From Deltaproteobacteria bacterium (GTDB lineage Bacteria; Desulfobacterota; Desulfomonilia; Desulfomonilales; Desulfomonilaceae), in assembly GCA_023474025.1 (NCBI GenBank), contig JAMCYH010000301.1:1-33829 (forward strand): DNA of 33,829 bases. Reading direction: 5' to 3'. Below are positions 25,467 to 33,671 of this stretch, in pieces. The translations under genes and the position numbers were made by a program. The stretch's first letter is position 1. Each line of letters starts with the position of its first letter. The notes below the pieces were generated by a model. That model was not told the origin of the DNA, did not search any database, and worked only from the letters and a program-made list of their open reading frames with translations.

Positions 25467-26330
25467 TCATGAAGAGAAGATACCCTTGGGCCTAAAAATA
25501 AGAACCAATATCAGCACTGTAAATGAAACGGCTTCTGCCCAGCCACCGCCGCCAGGGACGTAGGTCCCTACCAGCGACTCTGTGACCCCTAATATGAAAC
25601 TGGCTAGGCAAGCTCCTGCCACAGACCCCAAACCTCCGAAAACAACTATTGCGAAAGCTTTCATGATGAATTCAACCCCTACTGTAGGGAAAATAGACAT
25701 GACAGTGCTTGTCGCCGCGCCTGCCAAACCCGCTAATCCCGTTCCAATGGCAAAAGCAATCATGTAAGCCCGATTAATATCGATCCCCATCAACTGAGCG
25801 GTTTGGGGATCTTGGGAAACCGCTCTTAAAACTTTACCCGTCTCAGTTTTCTTCAGTATAATCCCAAGTAGCATCATAAGAATGATCGCCATAAAAAAGA
25901 TCCCAAGCTTCGCTACACTGATTCTTACAAAACCAACCCTCAACGAATGTGTAGAGTACCATGTCTGTACGGAAACGTAGTCGCTTGTCCAAAGGATCAT
26001 GGCGACATTCTGTAGAATTATGGCCAATCCGAACGTTAATAGGATCTGGTTAAGCGACGAGGCCCCGAGGACAGGATTAATAAGACATCTTTGGACTATC
26101 AACCCCAATCCGGCTAAGACAACCATGGAAATCAGTAGTGAAAGGAGAGGGTCCAATCTTAGCAAAACAAAAAGCCAATACGTGGTATAGCCCCCCAGCA
26201 TCATGAACTCGCCGTGGGCGAAGTTTATGACTCGCATCACCCCAAAGATTAAAGTCAGACCCACCGCAATCAAAGCATAAAGGCCACTGATTAAGGTTCC
26301 GTTGACCACTACCTGGATAAAGTTTTCCAT
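25467..26330 (-). CDS. livH: LivH-type ABC transporter permease (second system)
   Basis: A permease of about 287 residues. GLYALIAVGLTLIFGVMRVI, then NFAHGEFMMLGGYTTYWLF, and the coupling loop ETGKVLRAVSQDPQTAQLMG are LivH signatures; FGGLGSVAGACLASFILGV follows near the end. The start at 26330 (MENFIQVVVNG) is chosen because it has AGAGGG upstream and clears the stop of the binding-protein gene by 11 bases; an upstream start at 26360 would overlap that gene. Confidence 0.9.
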   Translation of the reverse strand: MENFIQVVVNGTLISGLYALIAVGLTLIFGVMRVINFAHGEFMMLGGYTTYWLFVLLRLDPLLSLLISMVVLAGLGLIVQRCLINPVLGASSLNQILLTFGLAIILQNVAMILWTSDYVSVQTWYSTHSLRVGFVRISVAKLGIFFMAIILMMLLGIILKKTETGKVLRAVSQDPQTAQLMGIDINRAYMIAFAIGTGLAGLAGAATSTVMSIFPTVGVEFIMKAFAIVVFGGLGSVAGACLASFILGVTESLVGTYVPGGGGWAEAVSFTVLILVLIFRPKGIFSS

Positions 26331-26341
26331 CCGCAAACCCT

Positions 26342-27592
26342 CTAGTGTCTGCTGTCCCAAACTGGAGTCGGATATATGACGGAACCCGTTTTTAAATTAT
26401 TAGGAAACACTATTTGTTTTTCGCCCTCTTGCCATTGAAAGACCAGCCCCTGTTTGTAGCCTTGGTGAATTGAGCCATACGACCCTGCTCCAAATTTCAA
26501 CCTTCCCATGGGGGTCATTGTATCCAATTTTTCCAACGCAGCGATGACTTTAGATTTTTCAGTCGTCCCAGCATCCTTAATTGCCTGGCACGTAGCCGCC
26601 AATGCCACATAAGAGATAAGCGACCAATAATTGGGATCCCGTCCGTTATAACGGTCTCTGTAATCTTTAAGCCACTGCTCAGAAGACGGAAAGAGATCAG
26701 GGTATTTTGTAGAAGTAGGAAACTTAACTTTTGGTGACCAAATATCAATTCCTAATACATAGTTACAGTCCTTCCCCAACTGTTTCTTGAACTCAGGGAA
26801 GCCTACTCCACCAGTGTCAGCGAAAATCCTAGGGTTAAAATTCATTTCTTTGCTCTGACGTATCAAAAGCACTGCGTCACCAACATAGCCTACCCAATAA
26901 AAAACGTCAGGAGTGGGCTGAATGGCCTTAAGTTTGGTAATCAGCGGAGCATAATCAAAAGAGCCTGACTTAAATGGCTCAAATGCGACTATTTTGAACC
27001 CGGCCTCCGACCAAAATTTCTTGGCAAATTTAGAATAGTCAACCCCATAGGACGTGTCTTCATAGGCAATGGCAACACTTTGTGGCTTCGGGTCCAGAGT
27101 CAGCATAAAGTCTTTCAAATCCAAGAGGGAATAATACCCCCAGGGATGAAGATGAAAAAACCACGGCTCCTTCCCATAGAGCTTTTCGATTTTTTCTGCG
27201 CCTGCTCCTTGCCAAACCACCACTGGCGCATAATTTTTTAACGCAGCCAAGGTTGCTAAAGTCTCTGTGGATCCATACCCACCTGTAATTGCAACAACCT
27301 TATCCTCGGCGACCAACTTTTCAGCGGCGGACACAGCTACCGAGGGATTAAACCGATCGTCTTCCAAAATTAACTTTACTTTTTTCTGGAGAACTCCGCC
27401 CAATGAGTTGATCTTGTCGATGGCCATGTCGTATCCCCGTTTCTCCTCCTGCCCCAGCGCAGCCTTGGGACCGGTCAAGGATATTATACCGCCAATCTTG
27501 ATCTCGTCTTGGGCAAATGACGGGATCACCGGACCAAATAACAAAAGAGCTACCAACCCCCACAAAGTTAAATTCTTCATGGCCCATTTCAT
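26342..27592 (-). CDS. livK: Periplasmic substrate-binding protein of the second Liv/HAAT importer
   Basis: A 416-residue type I binding protein. The signal peptide (MKWAMKNLTLWGLVALLLFG... cleaved after PSFAQ at about residue 28) is followed by DEIKIGGIISLTGPKAALGQ, the ligand-loop strand of Peripla_BP_6. GYGSTETLATLA and AYEDTSYGVDYS are further ligand-lobe elements. It should bind the compound used by the glycyl radical enzyme encoded 20 bases upstream of it in the same operon; this link is inferred from gene order. GAGGAGG precedes the ATG. Confidence 0.93.
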   Translation of the reverse strand: MKWAMKNLTLWGLVALLLFGPVIPSFAQDEIKIGGIISLTGPKAALGQEEKRGYDMAIDKINSLGGVLQKKVKLILEDDRFNPSVAVSAAEKLVAEDKVVAITGGYGSTETLATLAALKNYAPVVVWQGAGAEKIEKLYGKEPWFFHLHPWGYYSLLDLKDFMLTLDPKPQSVAIAYEDTSYGVDYSKFAKKFWSEAGFKIVAFEPFKSGSFDYAPLITKLKAIQPTPDVFYWVGYVGDAVLLIRQSKEMNFNPRIFADTGGVGFPEFKKQLGKDCNYVLGIDIWSPKVKFPTSTKYPDLFPSSEQWLKDYRDRYNGRDPNYWSLISYVALAATCQAIKDAGTTEKSKVIAALEKLDTMTPMGRLKFGAGSYGSIHQGYKQGLVFQWQEGEKQIVFPNNLKTGSVIYPTPVWDSRH

Positions 27593-27612
27593 GATGAAAC
27601 CCTCCTCTTTAG

Positions 27613-28533
27613 TTATCCGCCAACGCTCGTTGACAGTCCAAGGTGTTCAAACACTTTTACGATTTCCGCCACTTCAGCCTTTGATGGAACACTGACGCAT
27701 TTCATTAGATCCGGCTGGGGATAGCCAAGTTCTCGCCTCTTGGCGTCACCTAACCGGTGATAAGGAAGAATATGGATTTCCCTCGCGCCCAGCGTTTTTA
27801 GCCTTTTTCCTAAATTTTTGACATGAGTCGTGTCGTCGTTAACCCCCGGAATGAGGGGAAAGCGTGGAATCCATCGCACTCGGTTCGTCCGAGACAACTG
27901 TTCCAAATTCCGTTGGATTAGACGGTTCCCTACCCCTGCGAGATTTTTGTGGCGCTTAGAATCTAAATGTTTTACGTCAAACAAAACCAATTCAACGTGG
28001 GATATTAATTCAGCAAACCTTTCTTCTGGAAGGTGACCGTTGGTCTCTAAAGCTCTATGGAATTTTCGTCTACCGGCCTCTTCCAGAAGGGCTTGGAGAA
28101 ACTTAGACTGGACTGTCGGCTCACCACCCGAAAACGTGATACCACCGCCAGAATTTTCAAAAAAAACCCGGTCTGATTCTGTCTTTTGCATCACTTCGTC
28201 CACCGTCATCCACGTTCCTATTGGGCGTAAAGCCCTTGATGGACAAACTTGCGTACAAGCCATGCACGTCTGGCACGCCTTCCAATCAAACGTAGGAATT
28301 GACGGTGTCCGAAGAATGGCGTTGAAAGAACATGCGTCAGCGCATAAACCACAGTGGATGCAGCGTGTTTCACTATATGAGAGTTCAGGATTCATAGAAA
28401 TCGATTCTGGGTTCTGGCACCAGACGCACTTAAGGTTGCACCCTTTGAAAAAAACTACCGTACGTATTCCAGGACCGTCGTGGACACAAAAACTTTGGAT
28501 GTCAAATATTAGGCCCTTTGGTGTCGGTTCCAT
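27613..28533 (-). CDS. Glycyl radical enzyme activating enzyme (radical SAM)
   Basis: A protein of about 306 residues. The radical SAM motif Cys32-x3-Cys36-x2-Cys39 lies in FFKGCNLKCVWCQNPES after the typical IFDIQSFCVHDGPGIRT. An inserted two-cluster ferredoxin domain follows, with CIHCGLCADAC and CQTCMACTQVCP, as in activases of the non-formate-lyase (PFL2) group. SGGEPTVQ is the SAM-binding GGE. It reduces SAM to a 5'-deoxyadenosyl radical that takes an H atom from Gly804 of the partner encoded just upstream, whose stop codon lies 12 bases before the first possible start of this gene (GTG 28548). The start is set at ATG 28533; the GTG lacks a ribosome site. Confidence 0.93.
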   Translation of the reverse strand: MEPTPKGLIFDIQSFCVHDGPGIRTVVFFKGCNLKCVWCQNPESISMNPELSYSETRCIHCGLCADACSFNAILRTPSIPTFDWKACQTCMACTQVCPSRALRPIGTWMTVDEVMQKTESDRVFFENSGGGITFSGGEPTVQSKFLQALLEEAGRRKFHRALETNGHLPEERFAELISHVELVLFDVKHLDSKRHKNLAGVGNRLIQRNLEQLSRTNRVRWIPRFPLIPGVNDDTTHVKNLGKRLKTLGAREIHILPYHRLGDAKRRELGYPQPDLMKCVSVPSKAEVAEIVKVFEHLGLSTSVGG

Positions 28534-28560
28534 GCGTAGATATAACACCTCTAAATTAGC

Positions 28561-31050
28561 TTACAATATTGTATGTTCGGTCCTGTCAATAATGTCATCC
28601 TGCAATTCTCTGGGAAGACCAGTGAAATAAGCGCTGTAACCCGCAACCCGAACAAGCAAATCCTGGTGTGCTTCAGGACGCTGTTGCGCTTGACGTAATT
28701 TTTCAGCGCTGACAATGTTAAACTGACAATGCCATACATTTAGTTTGACAAAACTTTGCAGGAAGCTCACAAAGTTGGCCAACCCTTTTTCTCCTGCGAC
28801 TACCTGAGGGGGAAATTTGAGGTTTAGAATTGAACCGCCTGACAACTTTGCGTGATCCATCTTGCCAACTGATTTTAGAACCGCCGTCGGACCACGCTGG
28901 TCTAGGTTGTGGACTGGACCAATACCATCCGCAAGAGGCATCCCTGCTTTGCGTCCGTTTGGAAAAGCTCCCAACACCTGACCGAAAGGCCAGTGTGAAG
29001 AAACTGAACCAAACCCAGGCTGGAAATCACCTCCAAAATAGCTTTTGTGCTGTCGGAACTCATCAGTTAATATGAACAGAACATCTCGGGCTAAATCATC
29101 CGCATATTTGTCATCATTGCCGTAATGTGGCGCATAATTTACCAACTTTTGTCGCAATACTTCGTTATTCTCGAAATTATCATCTAATGCGCACAACAGT
29201 TCCTGCATAGGGACTGTCTTATCCTCAAAAACTAGTTTTTTGATAGCCGCAAGCGAATCAGCCACATCAGCAAGACCTACCGCTCTAAAGGACATCCCCA
29301 GATTGTAAATCGCTCCGCCATTCGTTTTATCAGTTCCATTCTCCAAGCAACCTTTTATGAGAGAACTCAAATAAGGGGTCGGACTATAATGCTTCTGCAA
29401 ATACTCGACCTTAACCGCCATTCCAAGGTGTATTCGGATCATGTGTCGGAATTGCTTGTCAAAAGCGTCCCACAGCTCGTCAAATGATGTGAAATTTCGA
29501 GGATCCCCTGTCTGAATCGAAATCCGTTTATTCGCCCGTCGCCAAACCCCATTGGTTAACGTAAATTCAAGGGCTGCGCCTACATTGAAATAGCCGCCGT
29601 TATGAGAACCCTTCCCGCATCCTGAGACTTGAACTCCCACGCATCCTACTGAGCTGTAGTTTCGAGCGTCTTCTATTGATATACCATTGTCCACCAGCGC
29701 AGGAATTACTATCTCATCGTTGAAAAATGAAGGGTGACCCGTACCAATCCGCGCCAGTTCACACGCCTTACGAAGGAGGTCTTTAGGAGAATCTTTGTGT
29801 AGACGAACTGTTATACTGGGCTGATGAAGCCGAGTGTTCATAGATGCCTGGATACATTGGTAAGTGAGGGCATTGCTTGCGTCAAGACCATCAGGAGTAA
29901 GGCCGCCAACAGGGATTTGTTGCTGTACGGGGAATCCAGCGGCAAGTTTACTGTACGAACCCCAGTTGATGAAATTAGTTTCCCCTAACTTTAACCATAA
30001 ACAATCAAGCAGTTCCTGCGCTTGATGAGTGGAAAGAACCCCTTGGCTTAAATCCCTTTCATAAAAGGGATATAGATAGTTGTCCATTCGACCAAGAGAG
30101 CAACATCTGTCATATTCCTCTTGTAAAATGCCTACATAGGTGAACCAGACGGCCTGAAGCGCCTCATGAAAACTAGTGGGAGGCGAGCCAGGCACCCTCG
30201 CGCAGATTTCACTAATTTTGTAAAGTTCCTGTCGACGTCTGGGATCCGCCTCTTTTGTGGCCATCATCTCGGCAAGCTTGGCAAAGCGTAACCCGAACCC
30301 AATCATTCCCTCACAACATTCTATAACCGCCTGGTAAAAGATATCCCGCTCCACATTGGTTTCGGGTAAACCCCTTGACCACTCTAGCTTAGCAATGGCT
30401 TCTTCCCTAATGCCTCGAAAGCCCTTTTCGAGCACTTTTGGAAAATCTAGTGTGATATGTCCCCCTGTGCCAAAAAGAGCCGGACTCAGACTCATGATCC
30501 CGGTCCCCTTGGAGAAATTTTCCAGTTCTGAAAAGATAAATTCCTTTTCTTCAGAACTTAATAAAGAAGCAAACCTTTCTACAGAGGATTTCCCCGTCCA
30601 ATAAGGGAGAATTTTTTCTTGTAGCTCAGTCTTATCCGCATCGGTAATTTCAAATGGATCGGGCCGGCGCGCAGATATTGAATTCAATTCGTTTGATATT
30701 AAGTCACCAGAATCTTCCGGAAAGACCGGGTATCCACGAGGGCGTGAGGATAAAGAACCTACGATGAGTTCATCTTCGTAAATGTTGACAGGAATTAGAT
30801 TTAGAATTCTACGGAACGCCCCAGCTTTTTGTAAAATTAATGGTAAGGAGCGGTTTTTGGCTTCATTATAATAGTCGAAGACTATTCGGGCCCGTTCGAC
30901 ACAAATTGATGGACTATTCTCGAAAAAGCGTTTCCTTAGCCTACGAATGCGTGGTGACGCCGAAATACCCACCAAAACATCTTGCGGTAAATCCCTAAGG
31001 GGACCCGCCAAATGACTAATTTCAGTTTTTTCTATTTTTAATGTCTGCAT
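28561..31050 (-). CDS. Glycyl radical enzyme of the PFL2 group, reaction unknown
   Basis: An 829-residue protein with the two-domain PFL/GRE layout. The radical site is Gly804 in LLVRVAGYSAYFT, 25 residues from the end. The thiyl cysteine is Cys470 in RNYSSVGCVGVQVSG. In choline lyase, diol and hydroxyproline dehydratases, isethionate lyase and arylacetate decarboxylases this loop reads GCVEP, with the Glu acting in acid-base chemistry; here it is GCVGV. There is no small subunit gene, unlike hydroxyphenylacetate decarboxylase or benzylsuccinate synthase. The activase follows 27 bases downstream, iclR precedes by 20 bases, and a Liv importer completes the operon. No microcompartment or aldehyde dehydrogenase genes are present. 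AAGGAG precedes the ATG. It is a GRE with high confidence; the substrate cannot be named. Confidence 0.95.
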   Translation of the reverse strand: MQTLKIEKTEISHLAGPLRDLPQDVLVGISASPRIRRLRKRFFENSPSICVERARIVFDYYNEAKNRSLPLILQKAGAFRRILNLIPVNIYEDELIVGSLSSRPRGYPVFPEDSGDLISNELNSISARRPDPFEITDADKTELQEKILPYWTGKSSVERFASLLSSEEKEFIFSELENFSKGTGIMSLSPALFGTGGHITLDFPKVLEKGFRGIREEAIAKLEWSRGLPETNVERDIFYQAVIECCEGMIGFGLRFAKLAEMMATKEADPRRRQELYKISEICARVPGSPPTSFHEALQAVWFTYVGILQEEYDRCCSLGRMDNYLYPFYERDLSQGVLSTHQAQELLDCLWLKLGETNFINWGSYSKLAAGFPVQQQIPVGGLTPDGLDASNALTYQCIQASMNTRLHQPSITVRLHKDSPKDLLRKACELARIGTGHPSFFNDEIVIPALVDNGISIEDARNYSSVGCVGVQVSGCGKGSHNGGYFNVGAALEFTLTNGVWRRANKRISIQTGDPRNFTSFDELWDAFDKQFRHMIRIHLGMAVKVEYLQKHYSPTPYLSSLIKGCLENGTDKTNGGAIYNLGMSFRAVGLADVADSLAAIKKLVFEDKTVPMQELLCALDDNFENNEVLRQKLVNYAPHYGNDDKYADDLARDVLFILTDEFRQHKSYFGGDFQPGFGSVSSHWPFGQVLGAFPNGRKAGMPLADGIGPVHNLDQRGPTAVLKSVGKMDHAKLSGGSILNLKFPPQVVAGEKGLANFVSFLQSFVKLNVWHCQFNIVSAEKLRQAQQRPEAHQDLLVRVAGYSAYFTGLPRELQDDIIDRTEHTIL

Positions 31051-31070
31051 TTTTCTTCAGCTCCTTCACA

Positions 31071-31877
31071 TCATTCGCTTAAAAATTTGTTCTCACGACT
31101 GTCGGAGTAACCTAACATCCTAGAAATCTCATTTCCGACCCTCACTAGTTTGGCTGCATAGGTAATGTGAAGCTGTTCCATAGTCAACGCTTGACTTGGA
31201 GCTACTATGTTGATGCTGTACTCTACTGAGCCATTATGAGAAAATATGGGCACGGCAATAGCCCGAATGCCCTCCGCGAATTCCTCGTCGGATGATGCAA
31301 AGCGTTCCTTTCTTGCTCTTTCTAGGGCAGCTATTAGCTTGTCCTTATTGTTTGCCATGTATTCAGAGGCATGAGAGTCGTTTCCAATTTTCTCTAATAT
31401 TGCCGCTAGCTGTTCTCTATTTTTGTACGCCAACACAGCCCTTCCTAATGCGCTGTTATAGATAGGGATTCTACTTCCAATCCGTATGTTTAACTCACGG
31501 AGATCAGGAAATCGAATTCTGTCTATATAGACCATTTCGTTACCATCGATCACACCCAAATTGACGGTTTGATGACATTCTTGTGACAATTCTTCTAGAT
31601 AAGGCCTTGCAATGTCTCGCACCTCCATGGCCTGAATTACTGAAAAGCCTAGGGAGAGGACTTTCGGGCCAAGAAAGTACCTTCTGTCTTGAGGTCTATA
31701 CTTCAGATACTCTAACTCGGATAACGTCTTTAATATTCTTGAAACGCTAGCTTTTGAAAGGCCATTTAATCTCGAGATTTCGGAAAGTGTGAGATTTGAT
31801 TTTTGAGGAGTGAAACATTCAAGAATCATTAAACCATTTCTTAGTGAAAGATTGTTTCCCATGGCCTGTCGTTCCAT
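31071..31877 (-). CDS. IclR-family transcriptional regulator
   Basis: A 268-residue regulator. Residues about 10-75 hold the winged helix: NGLMILECFTPQKSNLTLSE, then ISRLNGLSKASVSRILKTL and LKYRPQDRRYFLGPKVLSLG. The effector domain continues with HQTVNLGVIDGNEMVYIDRI, GSRIPIYNSALGRAVLAY and AVPIFSHNGSVEYSINIV. IclR members sense aromatic or small organic acids and often control adjacent catabolic operons. It is the first gene of the glycyl radical enzyme operon. The start is either ATG 31877 or ATG 31862 (MGNNLSLRNG); the second would leave the nearby inverted repeat fully upstream. Confidence 0.92.
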   Translation of the reverse strand: MERQAMGNNLSLRNGLMILECFTPQKSNLTLSEISRLNGLSKASVSRILKTLSELEYLKYRPQDRRYFLGPKVLSLGFSVIQAMEVRDIARPYLEELSQECHQTVNLGVIDGNEMVYIDRIRFPDLRELNIRIGSRIPIYNSALGRAVLAYKNREQLAAILEKIGNDSHASEYMANNKDKLIAALERARKERFASSDEEFAEGIRAIAVPIFSHNGSVEYSINIVAPSQALTMEQLHITYAAKLVRVGNEISRMLGYSDSRENKFLSE

Positions 31878-31932
31878 ATCTGCAACTCAGTATATTATAT
31901 GGAACTGTAGAAGACTTTTTATTCCTTGTCAA
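31871..31932 (-). promoter_or_regulatory. Promoter of the iclR-GRE operon and likely IclR operator
   Basis: On the minus strand TTGACA (31932-31927) is followed after 17 bases by TACAGT (31909-31904), a good sigma-70-type promoter. Overlapping the -10 and the start codon, GTTCCATAT (31871-31879) and ATATGGAAC (31897-31905) form a perfect 9-bp inverted repeat with a 17-base spacer, a plausible IclR dimer site giving autoregulation and control of the whole operon. Confidence 0.55.
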
Positions 31933-32141
31933 CAGAAAAAATGAGGAACAGGTTTCAAAACCAATTAAACATTTAGAGTTACACCGGACACCGTTAATAA
32001 CATGGGATTTATTGGTGCCACGAATTACAAGCGCCAAGGTTCGATCCTCAAATACAGCAGTAGGCATATTAATCGTTCGTGATTTTAACATTACGTGAAT
32101 CGGAACATATCCAGTGTAGCGTTCAATATGTTAAGCTGATA
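31933..32141. other. Upstream region of the iclR operon, no gene seen
   Basis: Open frames here on both strands overlap the iclR promoter or lack ribosome sites, and their translations have no recognisable pattern. I see no further structure. Confidence 0.4.
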
Positions 32142-32318
32142 TTAGGCTGCCAGCGCTTTACCTGTATAAGTCCATTTGGAATAAGCCTGGATAATTCCTG
32201 CTCCAGTTGATAGCCATCCGATCCAGTCCTGACGTAGACACAATGTCGCCGCATATTTCGCGTCTGCAACGCGACCTGGGAGCGGATTGGATTTAAGTGA
32301 GGAAAGATAGCACAGACG
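32142..32318 (-). pseudogene. C-terminal gene fragment of unknown family
   Basis: An open frame of 58 codons with no ATG runs to a TAA at 32142-32144. Its translation has protein-like composition, including NPLPGRVADAKYAATLC, and later QAYSKWTYTGKALAA at the C-terminus. It looks like the end of a gene whose front has been lost. No family is recognised, and chance cannot be excluded. The rest of the gap up to 32530 shows nothing else. Confidence 0.3.
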
Positions 32319-32530
32319 TCAGAAACTCGCGTGGTTTTGACCAGGGACGGAGGATTTGAGGTGTCGGTGATTAGGGATGAATATGATGTTTGTCTTTGTC
32401 ATCGTCGCCGCTCCTTCTATTTTGATTAGTTTAGAGCAGCTTATGCACTTAAACCAGTGTCCTTTTTTCTTGGACCATTAATGTCATCACAGGAAGAAAT
32501 ATCTCAACATAATGCAAGGAGACATTATAA

Positions 32531-32902
32531 ATGAAATCACAAAGTGAAATGAGAGAAGAAACAACCAAAGCGAAACTTAAGTATGGAGCTTTGGGTCTTG
32601 TTTTTGGGGCAGTTATCGTAATAATCATCGGCTTTGGATGGGGTGGCTGGACAACCACCGGCATGACCAAAAGGATGACCAAAGAAGCGGTTTTGGCGAC
32701 TCAAGCGGCGATCTGCGTCGCCCAATTTATGAAGGAACCGAACCATGTGGAGAAACTCAAAGAATTTGAGAAATTAAATGGCTGGGAGAAAGTTGACTTC
32801 ATTGAAAAGGGCGGCTGGGCTAAAATGCCCGGGGGAGAAAAGGCGGATCTTTATGCATGCCGAGCATGCGCCGATGGGCTTGAACTTCTTATCAAAAAGT
32901 GA
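32531..32902 (+). CDS. Small single-pass membrane protein, conserved hypothetical type
   Basis: A 123-residue protein. One hydrophobic segment, YGALGLVFGAVIVIIIGFGW (residues about 18-37), follows a charged N-terminus and predicts an inner-membrane anchor. The C-terminal part is soluble, lysine/glutamate-rich, with KMPGGEKADLYACRACADGL giving a CxxC pair near the end. Proteins of this layout (a short anchor, GGW, then a region on mutations such as TKEAVLATQAAICVAQFM) are common in Proteobacteria without known function. CAAGGAG precedes the ATG. It is encoded alone. Confidence 0.72.
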   Translation: MKSQSEMREETTKAKLKYGALGLVFGAVIVIIIGFGWGGWTTTGMTKRMTKEAVLATQAAICVAQFMKEPNHVEKLKEFEKLNGWEKVDFIEKGGWAKMPGGEKADLYACRACADGLELLIKK

Positions 32903-32966
32903 GTTTGGCTGTCAAAGGTGACTCATAGGTTTTTTATCGTAACTTTTCAATAACGGTCACGACATC

Positions 32967-33358
32967 CTATTGAATCAACGAATTACCACCGGACAACGGA
33001 ATATTGAGTATGAGTTTATTAGCCGGTATGGCGCTAACTTGTCCACAAGATGGGTCTATGATATTGGCCTCTTCCTTTGACACAAAACAAGTAAAAGCTT
33101 CCCTTTGATCAAGAATAGCAGCTAAAACGGCATAATTTGTATGAGAGATAAGAGAGATCGAAAACAGATTCCCTACGGTTCAAAAAAATAATACACATGG
33201 ACAACCTGAAGGGTATCAAGCGAGAATCCTCCGCCGGAATCCGAATCCGGCTCGCGATCTATTCGAATGATAGCTTGGGCCGTCCAAAATAGTTCCATAG
33301 CGCTGAATCGAGTATATGAGATAATTGCTGGCCGGCCGAGCCTGTCAGATAATTTCTT
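32967..33358 (-). pseudogene. Frameshifted gene of unknown family
   Basis: Two minus-strand open frames abut. The first (33358-33173) has RLGRPAIISYTRFSAMELFW and FSLDTLQVVHVYYFFEP with an internal ATG at 33298. The second (33179-32967) carries NYAVLAAILDQREAFTCFVS, then DPSCGQVSAIPANKLIL, and ends SLIQ at a TAG. They overlap by 7 bases, so one indel near 33175 would join them into about 130 residues; further coding-like sequence lies upstream in a third frame. A T7 run lies just upstream of the break. No family is recognised. Confidence 0.35.
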
Positions 33359-33671
33359 CTATGTGAATACCCCGTGTTCTAGCGCACTGTTGGTGGGTAC
33401 GTTCTTTCAAAAATGACCCCGTGGCGAAGCCTTGAGGTGGTCCTTATTTCTGTTTTTAGGTCTGTACATCCGTCATTCCATGGGCAGGCAGTTATGTTTT
33501 TGGTCAGCGTTTGAAAAGATTTCTATGCGTGGTCGCTCGAGGAGCGCCTACAATTCGTTGTGCCCGCCGACCATGGCCATGTTTGTGTCCGCGCTTCTGG
33601 GCTTCAGTTAACTATCGGCCTTTTTGTACGTCCTGCTCATGATCTATCGATAAATCTGACTGTTGACATTA
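33359..33671. other. Decayed or non-coding stretch
   Basis: Short minus-strand open pieces with protein-like composition appear in shifting frames (for example DTNMAMVGGHNEL near 33550-33590), but no intact frame, RNA gene or repeat was found. Confidence 0.3.

Noticed and set aside
28561-31050. Assignment of the GRE as hydroxyphenylacetate decarboxylase or benzylsuccinate synthase
   Set aside because: Both need small subunits encoded nearby, which are absent, and the decarboxylase has a CVE motif that is missing here.
31819-32091. Minus-strand 90-codon ORF overlapping the iclR start
   Set aside because: Covers the iclR promoter and operator in a different frame and has no recognisable domain.
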